Shown: one piece after another, positions 8,008 through 17,220 of the stretch
Layout: the number at the start of each line of letters is the position of its first letter
How positions within the stretch are numbered: position 1 is the stretch's first letter
Origin: Halobacterium salinarum DSM 3754
GTDB taxonomy: Archaea > Halobacteriota > Halobacteria > Halobacteriales > Halobacteriaceae
Direction of reading: 5' to 3'
NCBI RefSeq assembly: GCF_008124605.1
Contig: NZ_VRYN01000001.1
Span: forward strand, 484,772-548,771
DNA: 64,000 bases
The notes under the pieces: generated by a model
What the model was told of the DNA's origin: nothing
What the model saw: the letters and a program-made list of their open reading frames with translations, nothing else
Databases searched by the model: none
Program-made: the position numbers and the translations under genes

Positions 8008-9426
8008 CTAGTCGGCCGTGGCTTCGTCGGCGACGTCCTCGACGTAGTGGTCCTCGATGAGGTCCTCGTCGACGCGGTTCAGCTCGGTCTTCGGGAACAT
8101 CGACAGCAGTTCCCAGCCGAGATCCAGCGTCTCCTCGATGTCGCGGTTGGTCTTGAACCCCTGGTCGATGAACTCCGCCTCGAAGCGATCCGCGAAGTCC
8201 AGGTAGCGGTTGTCCCGCTCGCTCAGGGCCTCGCGGCCGACGATGTTCACCAGGTCGCGCAGCTCCTCGCCCTCCGCGTAGGCGGCGTACAGCTGGTCGG
8301 ACACGTCACCGTGGTCCGCGCGCGTGAGGCCTTCGCCGATGCCGTCGTCCATCAGCCGGGAGAGGCTCGGCAACACGTTCACCGGCGGTGTGACGCCCTG
8401 GCTGTTCAGATCACGGTTCATCATGATCTGGCCCTCAGTGATGTACCCGGTGAGGTCCGGGATCGGGTGTGTGTCGTCGTCGCCCGGCATCGTGAGAATG
8501 GGGATCTGGGTGACAGAGCCCTCCTTGCCCTCGATGCGGCCGGCGCGCTCGTAGAGCTGCGCCAGGTCCGTGTACATGTACCCGGGGTAGCCACGCCGAC
8601 CGGGCACCTCCTCGCGGGCCGCGCCGATCTGGCGGAGCGCCTCACAGTAGTTCGTCATGTCCGTCAGGATGACGAGCACGTGGTAGTCCTTCTCGAAGGC
8701 GAGGTACTCCGCCGTGGTCAGCGCCATCCGCGGCGTCACCGTTCGCTCGACGGCGGGGTCGTCGGCGAGGTTCATGAACACCACCGAGCGCTCCAGCGCG
8801 CCGGTGCGCTCGAAGTCGTCCATGAACTCGTTGGCTTCCTCGGCCGTGATCCCCATCGCGCCGAAGACGACGGCGAACTCGCTGCCCTCGTCGTCGTCGT
8901 CGGTCTCCGCTTCTTCCTCGGGCACCGACGCCTGGCGGGCGATCTGGAGCGCCAGATCGCTGTGTGGCAGGCCGGAGCCGGAGAAGATCGGGAGTTTCTG
9001 GCCCCGCACCAGCGTGTTCATGCCGTCGATGCCGGACACGCCGGTCTGGATGAACTCCTCGGGGTACTCGCGGGCGTGGGGGTTGATTGCCTCCCCGACG
9101 ATGTCGACGCGGTCGTCGGGCACGATGTCCGGCCCGCCGTCGATCGGGTTGCCGGAGCCGTCCAGCACGCGACCGAGCAGGTCCTCGGTCACGGGCATCT
9201 TCAGGGTCTCACCGAGGAACCGCACCGAGGCGTCCTTCCCGACGCCCTCGGTCCCCTCGAACACCTGGATGGCGACGAACCCGTCGCTTGACTCCAGCAC
9301 CTGTCCGCGCTTCACGTCGCCGTTCGGCGTCTCGATCTCGACGATCTCGTCGTACCCGATCGGCTCGTCGGTTTCGACGTACACCAGCGGGCCGCTGACT
9401 TCAGTGATCGTCTGGTACTCTTTCAT
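8008..9426 (-). CDS. atpB: A-type ATP synthase subunit B
   Basis: The 472-residue regulatory/non-catalytic head subunit starts [18 protein letters not shown] and contains the family blocks [59 protein letters not shown] and [10 protein letters not shown]-like [16 protein letters not shown]. The Walker lysine of the catalytic subunit is absent at SGSGLPH, as expected for B. Three B subunits alternate with three A subunits. The frame's N-terminal extension to 9858 is a shadow of atpA. Five nt separate it from atpA. A halophilic acidic insert ([14 protein letters not shown]) sits near residue 170. Confidence 0.97.
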   Translation of the reverse strand: MKEYQTITEVSGPLVYVETDEPIGYDEIVEIETPNGDVKRGQVLESSDGFVAIQVFEGTEGVGKDASVRFLGETLKMPVTEDLLGRVLDGSGNPIDGGPDIVPDDRVDIVGEAINPHAREYPEEFIQTGVSGIDGMNTLVRGQKLPIFSGSGLPHSDLALQIARQASVPEEEAETDDDDEGSEFAVVFGAMGITAEEANEFMDDFERTGALERSVVFMNLADDPAVERTVTPRMALTTAEYLAFEKDYHVLVILTDMTNYCEALRQIGAAREEVPGRRGYPGYMYTDLAQLYERAGRIEGKEGSVTQIPILTMPGDDDTHPIPDLTGYITEGQIMMNRDLNSQGVTPPVNVLPSLSRLMDDGIGEGLTRADHGDVSDQLYAAYAEGEELRDLVNIVGREALSERDNRYLDFADRFEAEFIDQGFKTNRDIEETLDLGWELLSMFPKTELNRVDEDLIEDHYVEDVADEATAD

Positions 9427-9431
9427 TGTAG

Positions 9432-11189
9432 TCAGTAGAGCTCCCGAAGCTGCTCGGTAATCTGCTGTTTGATCTCCGCGACCTCCGCCTCGTGCTCGTC
9501 GTCGGGCGTCGTGCCGAGACGATTCAGGCGCGGCGCGGCGTCGATCGACGTGATCTCCTCGACCGGCACACCGGCGTCCAACGCCTCGAAGGACTCCTCG
9601 TGAAGCGTCTTGATGCCGGAGAGGATGGCGTACGTCTTCTCGGGCGGGCAGTAGCGATCCACGTCGTGGAGCGCGTTCTGCTGGAGCCACGCCTCGCGGA
9701 TGTACCGCGCGACTTCCAGCGTGAGCTGCTGGTCCTCGGGCAGCGCGTCCTTCCCGACGAGCTGCACGATCTCTTCGAGTTCGGATTCCTCGTCGAGGAT
9801 GTCGACCGCCCACTGGCGCTGCTCGGCCCAGTCGTCGACGACGTTGTCCGTGAACCACGGGTCGAGTTGGTCCTTGTAGAGGCTGTAGGACTCGTCCCAG
9901 TTGATCGCCGGGAAGTGTCGGCGCTCGGCGAGGTCCGAGTCAAGCGCCCAGAACGTCTTCACGATGCGCAGCGTGTTCTGGGTGACCGGCTCGGAGAAGT
10001 CCCCGCCGGGCGGCGACACCGCACCGATGACCGAGATGGAGCCCTCGGTCCCGTTGAAGTTCTCGAAGTAGCCGGCGCGCTCGTAGAACTCCGAGAGGCG
10101 CGCGGCCAGGTACGCGGGATACCCCTCCTCGCCGGGCATCTCCTCGAGTCGCGAGGAGATCTCCCGCATGGCCTCCGCCCACCGCGAGGTGGAGTCGGCC
10201 ATCAGCGCCACGTCGTAGCCCATGTCGCGGTAGTACTCCGCGATGGTGATCCCCGTGTAAATGCAGGACTCACGCGCCGCAACCGGCATGTTCGACGTGT
10301 TCGCGATGAGCGTGGTGCGGGCCATCAGCGGGTTCCCGGTCTGGGGGTCGGGCAGCTCCGGGAAGTCCTCGATGACCTCCGTCATCTCGTTGCCGCGCTC
10401 ACCACAGCCGATGTAGACAACGATGTCCGCGTCGGCGAACTTCGCGAGGGACTGCTGGGTGACCGTCTTCCCGGACCCGAACGGCCCCGGGATCGCGGCC
10501 GTCCCGCCTTTCGCGATCGGGAACAGGCCGTCGAGGATGCGCTGGCCGGACACCAGCGGCTCCGTCGGCGTCTGCTTGTCGACGGTGGGGCGCTGGCGGC
10601 GGACCGGCCACTCCTGGTGCATCTGGATCTCCTCGCCGGTGTCCAACTCGACGACCGTGTCGTCGACGGTGAACGTGCCGGATTCGACGGCGACGACTTC
10701 GCCGCCGTCACTGCGGGGGGGCACCAGGACCTTGTGTTCGATGCTGACCGTTTCGTCGACGGTGCCGACGACATCGCCGGCCGCGACCTCGTCGCCCGCC
10801 TCGACGGTGGGCTCGAACTCCCAGTCGGTGTCGAGGTCGATGCCGGGTGCGTCAACACCGCGATCGAGGAACGCCCCCATCTCGTCTTCGAGGACGTCCA
10901 GTGGACGCTGCACACCATCGTAGATGGAGTCCAGCATCCCCGGGCCCAGGTCCACGGTGAGCGGTTCGCCCGTGTTGTCGACGGGCTGGCCCGGCCCGAT
11001 GCCGGACGTCTCCTCGTAGACCTGGATGGTGGTTACGTCGCCTTCGATCTCGATGACCTCGCCCATCAGACCCTCGTCGCCCACGTAGACGACGTCGTTC
11101 ATCTGCGCGTCGAGGCCCGTGGCGGTCACGACCGGACCGCTCACGCTCTCGATTTCGCCGGTGTCAGTGATTGCTTCAGCTTGACTCAT
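9432..11189 (-). CDS. atpA: A-type ATP synthase catalytic subunit A
   Basis: The 585-residue catalytic subunit has the P-loop GPFGSGKT at residues 235-242, the non-homologous region unique to V/A-type A subunits before it (about 115-200), and [27 protein letters not shown] near residue 330. It hydrolyses or makes ATP at the A/B interface. There is no intein, unlike VMA subunits of some archaea. The ATG at 11189 (MSQAEAITD) lies 5 nt after the atpF stop, tightly coupled. Confidence 0.98.
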   Translation of the reverse strand: MSQAEAITDTGEIESVSGPVVTATGLDAQMNDVVYVGDEGLMGEVIEIEGDVTTIQVYEETSGIGPGQPVDNTGEPLTVDLGPGMLDSIYDGVQRPLDVLEDEMGAFLDRGVDAPGIDLDTDWEFEPTVEAGDEVAAGDVVGTVDETVSIEHKVLVPPRSDGGEVVAVESGTFTVDDTVVELDTGEEIQMHQEWPVRRQRPTVDKQTPTEPLVSGQRILDGLFPIAKGGTAAIPGPFGSGKTVTQQSLAKFADADIVVYIGCGERGNEMTEVIEDFPELPDPQTGNPLMARTTLIANTSNMPVAARESCIYTGITIAEYYRDMGYDVALMADSTSRWAEAMREISSRLEEMPGEEGYPAYLAARLSEFYERAGYFENFNGTEGSISVIGAVSPPGGDFSEPVTQNTLRIVKTFWALDSDLAERRHFPAINWDESYSLYKDQLDPWFTDNVVDDWAEQRQWAVDILDEESELEEIVQLVGKDALPEDQQLTLEVARYIREAWLQQNALHDVDRYCPPEKTYAILSGIKTLHEESFEALDAGVPVEEITSIDAAPRLNRLGTTPDDEHEAEVAEIKQQITEQLRELY

Positions 11190-11194
11190 TCGAA

Positions 11195-11557
11195 TTAGTC
11201 ACCTGCCTCCGTGTCGGCAGCACTTGCATCGTCGTCGTCGTCCATCAGGTCGATGCCGATGGCGCGCTTGATCTGGTCTCGGAGTCCGCTTGCACCGCTT
11301 GCACCGCCACCGATGGTCACGAACGTCGGCTCCACGCTGGCCTCGACGGACTGCCGAACGCCCCGTGAGAGGTGCGCGAGGTCGTCGTCGTGCATCACAG
11401 CGATGCCGACGTCCTCGTCGGCGAGCACTGCTTCGACGGCGGCGTCCAGGTCATCGTCTTTCTCGTCGTCGGCGACGTTCTCGACTTTCCGGACGCCCGC
11501 AAGCTGGAACCCCGTCGTGAACGCGGGACTGCCGATGACAGCGATCTCCTGGCTCAT
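11195..11557 (-). CDS. atpF: A-type ATP synthase subunit F
   Basis: The 120-residue protein begins [22 protein letters not shown], the Rossmann-like N-terminus of V/A-type subunit F, and ends in a short DDDDDAS-rich tail. It sits on the central stalk with D. Its ATG overlaps the atpC stop by four bases (11554-11557), indicating translational coupling. The upstream part of the open frame to 11677 is a shadow of atpC. Confidence 0.94.
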   Translation of the reverse strand: MSQEIAVIGSPAFTTGFQLAGVRKVENVADDEKDDDLDAAVEAVLADEDVGIAVMHDDDLAHLSRGVRQSVEASVEPTFVTIGGGASGASGLRDQIKRAIGIDLMDDDDDASAADTEAGD

Positions 11558-12612
11558 AGCATGACCAGCTCCGCCTGGATTTCGTCCTCGCTCATGCCGG
11601 CTTCCCGGCCGCGAGCGATGGCGCGAATGTTGTCTACTTCGCGTTCCTTCGCGAGCACGTACGCCAACACCGGACACACAGACGTGGGGTAGACGTACGA
11701 GAGGTGATCCGAGTACGACAGCAACGCACGGTCGAGGGCGTGCTCGAATCCGATCAGTGAGTCGGACTCCTCGAGGGCGGTCAACGCGGTGGACAGCTCG
11801 TCGCCGTACGTGCTGTCCTGGATCCGGGAGACGAGATCGGATTGGCGTTCGACCAGCGTCGTCATCTCCGAGGCCTCGAACAGCGTGCCACCCTCGATGA
11901 AGTACGCCGCCGGATCAACGGAGACGCCCGAGCGCGCGAGCCGCAACGCGTTTCTGGCGTTCCGGAAGTCGATCTCGGCGGTCAGGAACTCCGCGTACAG
12001 CGCTTCGGGGCTGTCCTGTGCCGCCGTCGCCGGCTGCGACGGGTTCAGGTTCTCGTAGTACGCGCGGTCGACGGCGTTCTCCAGTGGCACGAGCGAGTCT
12101 TCGGCCTCGTAGTCCGCGAACGCGGGTTCGAGGTACGTATCGAAGATCGTGCCGGAGAGCGCGTCGACGACCGTCTCGACGGAGTCCGCCGAGAGCAACT
12201 CGTCGAGGAACGCCGCGTCGAACTCGCCGGCGTCGACGAGGTCAGCGCGGACGGCGTCGGTGTCGGCGTGCGAGTACAGCCCGCGGAACACTGTCTTGAC
12301 GTTCCACGCGTCGAACTTCCGGAGGTATTTGGCGAGCTGATCGTACAGCCGCCCTTCGCTCCAGGAGAGCAGCGCGTCGAACTCCGCGGCCAACCCCTCG
12401 TTGAGCGCGTACTCCACGAGGTCCATCCCACGGTGCCGTGAGGCGAGCGAGTCCACGGCGTCCTTGTACGTCGAGTCCTCCATGAAGCGCGCGATCTCGC
12501 CGGTGCCCATGCGGAGGAGCTTCCGGTACTCGTCGTCGCCGAAGAGGCCGGCGCGGCGGTGGCGGATCCGGGCGACCACGTACTCGTAGTTGGCCGGTCC
12601 GGACGCGCTCAT
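11554..12612 (-). CDS. atpC: A-type ATP synthase subunit C
   Basis: The 352-residue, mostly helical protein starts MSASGPANYEYVVARIRHRRAGLF, conserved in subunit C/d, and links the central stalk to the proteolipid ring. It ends in VRAIARGREAGMSEDEIQAELV-type sequence typical of the family. It overlaps atpE upstream and atpF downstream by four bases each, so atpE-C-F are translated as a coupled block. Confidence 0.95.
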   Translation of the reverse strand: MSASGPANYEYVVARIRHRRAGLFGDDEYRKLLRMGTGEIARFMEDSTYKDAVDSLASRHRGMDLVEYALNEGLAAEFDALLSWSEGRLYDQLAKYLRKFDAWNVKTVFRGLYSHADTDAVRADLVDAGEFDAAFLDELLSADSVETVVDALSGTIFDTYLEPAFADYEAEDSLVPLENAVDRAYYENLNPSQPATAAQDSPEALYAEFLTAEIDFRNARNALRLARSGVSVDPAAYFIEGGTLFEASEMTTLVERQSDLVSRIQDSTYGDELSTALTALEESDSLIGFEHALDRALLSYSDHLSYVYPTSVCPVLAYVLAKEREVDNIRAIARGREAGMSEDEIQAELVML

Positions 12613-13196
12613 TGCTCCTCGTCGAACAGCCGGGCGCTGATTGCTTTCAAGTTGTTCTCCCAGGCGTCCGCGAGGATCGAGTCGAACGTGTTGTTCACGC
12701 GGATCCGGGACGCATCGCTTTCAACCACGACGCCGCCGAGACAGTCGTACTCGCCGGCGTACTCGTAGCCGTCGTAATCGTCGAGGATCTCCGAGATGAG
12801 GGCCTCGTCGTCCGCGCGGCCGAACACGCGGACCGTGTCGGCACCGTCGAACTCCGTGCTGGCGGCGTCGAGCAGCTCACGGGTGAGCTCCTCGCGCTCG
12901 TCGCCGTCGAGGGCAACGATGCGATCCTCGACGGCCGATCGCACGGATTGGAGCGCGTCCCGGCGTGCTTCGAGGCGCATCTGCTTGGCCTCGAGTTCCG
13001 CGCTGGAGAGTTGCTGCTCGCGCTCCTGGTCGATTTCGGCGGTGACCTCGGCCTCGGCGTCGGCGATGATGTCATCGGCGTCGGCTTCCGCCTCGGCGAC
13101 GATCTCATCGGCGCGCTCGTCGGCGTCGGCGCGAATCTCCTTCGCGCGCTCGCGGGCCTCGTCTCGAATATCCTCAACTACTGTTTCCAGACTCAT
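12609..13196 (-). CDS. atpE: A-type ATP synthase subunit E (peripheral stalk)
   Basis: The 195-residue protein has an N-terminal ~90-residue charged coiled coil (MSLETVVEDIRDEARERAKEI onward) and a globular C-terminus with GGVVVESDASRIRVNNTFDS, the subunit E signature. It forms the peripheral stator with AtpH. The ATG at 13196 was chosen because the upstream extension (SSSSRLRSN...) is unlike the family and lies in the atpK-atpE gap. Stop overlaps the atpC start. Confidence 0.95.
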   Translation of the reverse strand: MSLETVVEDIRDEARERAKEIRADADERADEIVAEAEADADDIIADAEAEVTAEIDQEREQQLSSAELEAKQMRLEARRDALQSVRSAVEDRIVALDGDEREELTRELLDAASTEFDGADTVRVFGRADDEALISEILDDYDGYEYAGEYDCLGGVVVESDASRIRVNNTFDSILADAWENNLKAISARLFDEEQ

Positions 13197-13218
13197 AAGT
13201 GAAGGCTGCGGGGGGTGA

Positions 13219-13488
13219 TTAGAACGGAGTCGGGACGACGAAGACAACGACCAGCGCGAGGATGACCAGTGTCTCCGGGAGAACGGTCAGGATGAGCCCG
13301 GTTCCGAAGAGGTCGGGGTCTTCGGCGATCGCACCGACCGCTGCGGACCCGATCCCACGCTCGGCGTACCCGGCGGCGAGGGCTGCGAGGCCGACCGCGA
13401 GCGCCGCGGCGGCTTTCGGGGTGATTGCGGGCATATTGCTACCGGTCTCTGCCAGGATCGTGGACAGCTGGGTGAAAGTTTCGAACAT
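13219..13488 (-). CDS. atpK: A-type ATP synthase proteolipid subunit K (c ring)
   Basis: An 89-residue hydrophobic protein with two transmembrane helices: AAALAVGLAALAAGYAERG and a second helix containing LPETLVILALVVVF. The Glu in LPET is the ion-binding carboxylate. The loop GSAAVGAIAEDPDLFGTGL is the classic c-subunit turn. This is a two-helix proteolipid, so the ring has one carboxylate per hairpin. A hydrophilic N-terminal stretch (1-20) may be processed. It lies 11 nt after the atpI stop. Confidence 0.95.
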   Translation of the reverse strand: MFETFTQLSTILAETGSNMPAITPKAAAALAVGLAALAAGYAERGIGSAAVGAIAEDPDLFGTGLILTVLPETLVILALVVVFVVPTPF

Positions 13489-13499
13489 TTTAATTTTAC

Positions 13500-15668
13500 T
13501 TAATCCTCAGTGGTGTAGTTTCGTGTGTAACCGAACGGGTTGTACTTCTCTCCACCGCCTTCATAAAACTTGTTAAAGAATTCCACGTATTCGAGGCGCA
13601 GCGCCTGTAAGCCCGCGGATGTGACGCCAAGCGCGAGCACCAGCGCGTGGCCAACAAGCAGGACCAACACGCCGATCAGGATGCCGGCCGCACCCATATG
13701 CATCAGGCCGGGGAACAGCACTTCCCCGTGGGCCTCGCCGCTGAACAGCATGAAGTGTGTCTCATGCTCGATGGTCGTGGAGAACAGCCCGAACATGTAG
13801 TCGATCGTCTCGGGGTGTTCGAGGTGGGTTTCGTACGCGCCGAATACGAGCAGGTTCACGACGTACGCCATGCCGGCTTTCGCGAGCAGCACGGCGGCGA
13901 TTCGGGTGTACGAGACGGTGTTGACGAGCGCGTACGTCGGGCTCTCGAGGAACCCGGCGGCGCCCTCGCCGAGGGTGACCAACACGAGCCCGACGGCTGC
14001 AGCCGCCAGGCCCGCCTTGCCGACGATCGGCGGTAGCGCAACGACGCTGTACAGCAACTCGGGGCGGGGGCCGCCGCCGGACTGCATATGCGTGCTGAAC
14101 AGCCACACGCCGACGCCGGCCATCAACAACAGCTGGCCGCCGCTCTCCAGGGCGGCGTCTTTCAGGCCGTGGGAGCGCGATTCGTTGACGAAGCCGAACA
14201 CGTAGCCGATGGCGAGGTGCGCGATCCCGAACACCAGGCTCGCCGCGAGCCAGAGTTCGGCGAACGCGCTGACGTGTAGGCCCTTCTTGAGGGGCGCGTC
14301 GGCGAGTCCGAGCGCGCCGTGCCAGAGGTATTCGGTGACCAGATGCAGGCCGAACACCTCACCGTACAGCACGCCGAACAGCGCCGTGAACCCGCCAGCC
14401 CACATGGCGACGCCGCCGAGCTTCGAGATCATCTCGCTGTCGAAGCTGCGGGACAGCCAGAACCCGAGGAGCGCGTACAGAACCCCGTACCCGAGGTCGC
14501 CGATCATGAACCCGTAGAACGCAGGGAACGTCAGGAACAGGACGACCGTGGGGTCGATCTCGGTGTACTGCGGGCGATTGATGACTTCCGTGAGCGATTC
14601 GAACGACGACACCGGCCCGGGGTTGTCTTGGATGACCGGCGGGCTGTCGGTTTCGTCGAACGACGCGGTGGTGCCGCCGTCAGTGGCGGCGTCCGCGCCG
14701 TCGTCGGCGGGCACGTGCTGGTCGTGGCCCGTCGGCTCGTAGTCAGCGCGTTCGAGCTCCTCGACGAGTACGTGGTCGCCGACGGCCGACTCGATGGCGT
14801 CGGTGAACGCGTCGTACTCGCTGGTCGGCAGCCAGCCTTCCGCGACGAACGCGTGGCTGGTGCTGGCGAACTGCAGCGGTGCTTCGGACTTCTGGACGTC
14901 GATGGCGAGGCGCTCCTCGGCCGCCAGCAGGAAGCCGGCGTGCTCGTCCCGGAACGCGGCCAGTTCGTCGTCGACGTCCTCGATCTCGGCCTGGATCGTG
15001 TCGCGCCGTTCGCGAAGCTCCGAGACGTACTGCTCGGGGCTTCCATCCGCGTCGGGGACGTCGAGGCGCGTGAACGGGACGCCCACGAGGGCGTCGTCAA
15101 GCGCCGCGTCGTCGTCGGCGGCCGGGTAGGCGAACACGCCGATGGTGTCCTGGCCGGTGAACGTTTCGAAGGCGCTGATACGGTCGGACTCCGCGAGCGC
15201 CGCGTCGATGGCGGACTGGTCGCCGGTGCCGACCGCGACCTGCAGGGAGTCGTACCCCGACAGCAGGTCGAGGTCGATGCCGAGGTCGGCGAACGGTTCG
15301 GCGGCGTCGATGCGCTCGGTGACCGCCCGGAGATCGTCGGTGAGCTCGCTGCGGCGGTCGTCGAGATCGGTGGCTTCGACGCGGATGGATTCGAGTTCGG
15401 TGTCGAGAGCGTCGTCGGTGACGATGCGTGTCGGACCCGCGTCCCCCTCGGAAACGTCGAGGAGGGACTTCAGCGACCGCACGGTCACCAGCTTCTCGGC
15501 GGCCTCGTCGGCTCCCGTCATCGGGTCGCCGTTGTCGAACCCGTCGATGCCACCGTCGTAGTCCGAAAGGTGGACCAACTCGGCGTCGTGGACCGCTTCG
15601 ATGACGGGCGTCAACACGTGTGTGGACCCCGCCACCGAGACCTTGCTCATCTGCTCAGGTCTGAGCAT
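13500..15668 (-). CDS. atpI: A-type ATP synthase subunit I (a-subunit)
   Basis: The 722-residue protein has a cytoplasmic N-terminal half (about 1-350) with two coiled-coil arms, then a membrane half with seven to eight helices. Typical blocks are FLTFPAFYGFMIGDLGYGV, LLMAGVGVWLF and ALRLEYVEFFNKFYEGGGEKYNPFGY at the end. It holds the half-channels that pass protons to the AtpK ring. Starts at 15668 (MLRPEQMSKV) and 15650 are both possible. The former overlaps the end of atpH by 14 nt and agrees with the MLRPE start I remember for haloarchaeal AtpI. Confidence 0.96.
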   Translation of the reverse strand: MLRPEQMSKVSVAGSTHVLTPVIEAVHDAELVHLSDYDGGIDGFDNGDPMTGADEAAEKLVTVRSLKSLLDVSEGDAGPTRIVTDDALDTELESIRVEATDLDDRRSELTDDLRAVTERIDAAEPFADLGIDLDLLSGYDSLQVAVGTGDQSAIDAALAESDRISAFETFTGQDTIGVFAYPAADDDAALDDALVGVPFTRLDVPDADGSPEQYVSELRERRDTIQAEIEDVDDELAAFRDEHAGFLLAAEERLAIDVQKSEAPLQFASTSHAFVAEGWLPTSEYDAFTDAIESAVGDHVLVEELERADYEPTGHDQHVPADDGADAATDGGTTASFDETDSPPVIQDNPGPVSSFESLTEVINRPQYTEIDPTVVLFLTFPAFYGFMIGDLGYGVLYALLGFWLSRSFDSEMISKLGGVAMWAGGFTALFGVLYGEVFGLHLVTEYLWHGALGLADAPLKKGLHVSAFAELWLAASLVFGIAHLAIGYVFGFVNESRSHGLKDAALESGGQLLLMAGVGVWLFSTHMQSGGGPRPELLYSVVALPPIVGKAGLAAAAVGLVLVTLGEGAAGFLESPTYALVNTVSYTRIAAVLLAKAGMAYVVNLLVFGAYETHLEHPETIDYMFGLFSTTIEHETHFMLFSGEAHGEVLFPGLMHMGAAGILIGVLVLLVGHALVLALGVTSAGLQALRLEYVEFFNKFYEGGGEKYNPFGYTRNYTTED

Positions 15669-15987
15669 GTACCGCCTCCATGAACCGGTCGAGCGCGAAC
15701 GCCACGGCGTCGTCCTCGTTGGCGTCGGCGTCGGCGAGCAGCGCCTCGCGATCGGACTCGCCGTCCGCGAGCACGGCGTCGCGCTCGGAGTCGATCTGTT
15801 CTCGTGCGTCGGAGAGCTGTTCGTCTTTCAGTTCGCGGGCCGCGTCCTCCGCGTCGGCGCGGATTTCGTCGGCCCGGGTGCGGGCGTCAGAGAGCCGCTG
15901 CTCGCGGTCCTCCTCGGCCTCGGCCACGATGTCGTCGGCGTCTGACTCTGCCGATTTGATGTCTTCGAGAACCTCTGGCCTTGGCAT
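15655..15987 (-). CDS. atpH: A-type ATP synthase subunit H (peripheral stalk)
   Basis: The first gene of the operon encodes a 110-residue, almost entirely helical coiled-coil protein (MPRPEVLEDIKSAESDADDI...), highly acidic, pairing with subunit E in the stator. The ATG at 15987 is preferred over 16050 because a TATA-like element lies about 36 nt upstream. Its end overlaps the beginning of atpI. Confidence 0.9.
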   Translation of the reverse strand: MPRPEVLEDIKSAESDADDIVAEAEEDREQRLSDARTRADEIRADAEDAARELKDEQLSDAREQIDSERDAVLADGESDREALLADADANEDDAVAFALDRFMEAVHAQT

Positions 15988-16016
15988 ACGCTCTAACCAG
16001 GTGGGGGTTAGCGGAC

Positions 16017-16030
16017 GTGCTATATGGTAG
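16017..16030 (-). promoter_or_regulatory. Promoter of the ATP synthase operon
   Basis: The minus strand reads ctaccatatagcac, a good haloarchaeal TATA element, centred about 36 nt from the atpH ATG. This places the transcript start roughly 5-10 nt before the ATG. It is the only strong element before the nine-subunit run. Inference from sequence. Confidence 0.55.
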
Positions 16031-16088
16031 TTGCGAAGTCCCTGGGCCATCGGAAGCTATTATGCGTGTTCAGGCCAACAGTCGGTCG

Positions 16089-16718
16089 ATGGGAGTCCTC
16101 GAAGACAAGGCGCGGGCCCGCACGTTTTACAAGTACCTCTCGAAGGTGTACGACCGCGTCAACACGTTCATTTGGACCGAGGAAATGCGCGCGGAGGCGC
16201 TGTCGATGCTTGACATCGACGCCGAGGATCGCGTGCTCGACGTGGGCTGTGGCACGGGGTTCGGCACGGAGGGGCTGTTGAAGCACACGGAGCACGTCTA
16301 CGGCCTCGATCAGAGCCCCCACCAGCTCACGAAGGCCTGGGAGAAGTTCGGGAAACACGATCCGGTGGCGTTTCACTTCGGGGACGCCGAGCGCCTGCCG
16401 TTCAAGCCCGACAGCTTCGACGTGGTGTGGTCGTCGGGGTCCATCGAGTACTGGCCACACCCCGTGCAGGGGTTGCGGGAGCTGCGGCGCGTCGCCAAAC
16501 CCGGCAGCCAGGTGCTCGTCGTGGGGCCGGACTACCCCGCCTCAACGGTCTTCCGGAAGCTCGCGGACGCCATCATGCTGTTCTACGACGAGGACGAGGC
16601 CGACCGGATGTTCCGGGAGGCGGGCTACGAGGAGATCCAGCACCGCGTGCTCCGGAAGGAGCCAAACAGCCCGCCGGCGATCGTGACCGTGGCGCGCGCA
16701 CCGGCGGCCGACGACTAG
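16089..16718 (+). CDS. Class I SAM-dependent methyltransferase (quinone-type)
   Basis: This 209-residue methyltransferase has motif I VLDVGCGTGFGTEGL (near residue 50), DQSPHQLTKA (motif II acidic residue) and GDAERLPFKPDSFDVVWSSGSIEYWPHP. The N-terminus ARTFYKYLSKVYDRVN and the SIEYWPHP motif resemble MPBQ/MSBQ and demethylmenaquinone methyltransferases, so a role in respiratory quinone methylation is likely but unproven. The ATG at 16089 (MGVLEDKAR) lies 29 nt after TATA-like gctattatgc (16056-16065), a leaderless arrangement. Divergent from the atp operon. Confidence 0.85.
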   Translation: MGVLEDKARARTFYKYLSKVYDRVNTFIWTEEMRAEALSMLDIDAEDRVLDVGCGTGFGTEGLLKHTEHVYGLDQSPHQLTKAWEKFGKHDPVAFHFGDAERLPFKPDSFDVVWSSGSIEYWPHPVQGLRELRRVAKPGSQVLVVGPDYPASTVFRKLADAIMLFYDEDEADRMFREAGYEEIQHRVLRKEPNSPPAIVTVARAPAADD

Positions 16719-17176
16719 GCCGGCGTTGCCGTGGTGTCGGCGACAGCGACGACGTGGCCGCGGACTGCCAGCGTGACGCGGACCGGGTCGCCGGCCGCCG
16801 GCAGTGGATCGTTCGTCGGGGCGATCACGAGCGTCGTGGTGGTGCCGACACGCCAGCGGCCGGCGCTGGCGGCGTTGAACGCGCCCGTCGGCCCGCTGTA
16901 GAAGCCGGTGGCGGAGAAAAACGGCACGGGGGGCTGGTGGGCGAGGTCGGTGCCGGCCACGCGAACCCGCAGTGACACCGCCGCCGGGTCGATCGGCGGC
17001 CCGGAAAGCAGCGTCACGGCGACAGTGCCGTCGGCGGCGGCCGAAACGCTGACGCCGCGCTGTGGCGGCGGGGGTGTCGTCACCGACGGCGCGACAGCGA
17101 ACACGGCGGCCCCGGCCAGGACCGTGATCGCAACGACGGCCACCACGGCCACGACGGGGGCGGAGCCACGCGGCAC
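16715..17176 (-). CDS. Type IV pilin-like exported protein
   Basis: The 153-residue protein begins VPRGSAPVVAVVAVVAITVL: a short basic leader, a Gly-Ser prepilin-peptidase (PibD) site, and a continuous hydrophobic H-domain. This matches the archaeal pilin N-domain family (DUF1628). The rest is a predicted extracellular beta-rich domain with no recognised motif. The GTG start at 17176 is supported by gttcttacc about 28 nt upstream. It lies in tandem with the secreted protein at 17221-18456 but has its own promoter. Whether it builds a pilus or is a pilin-like sensor cannot be said. Confidence 0.65.
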   Translation of the reverse strand: MPRGSAPVVAVVAVVAITVLAGAAVFAVAPSVTTPPPPQRGVSVSAAADGTVAVTLLSGPPIDPAAVSLRVRVAGTDLAHQPPVPFFSATGFYSGPTGAFNAASAGRWRVGTTTTLVIAPTNDPLPAAGDPVRVTLAVRGHVVAVADTTATPA

Positions 17177-17220
17177 ACGGCCAGGTGGCTGGGGCCTCCG
17201 GTAAGAACGTTCGGGGGTGT

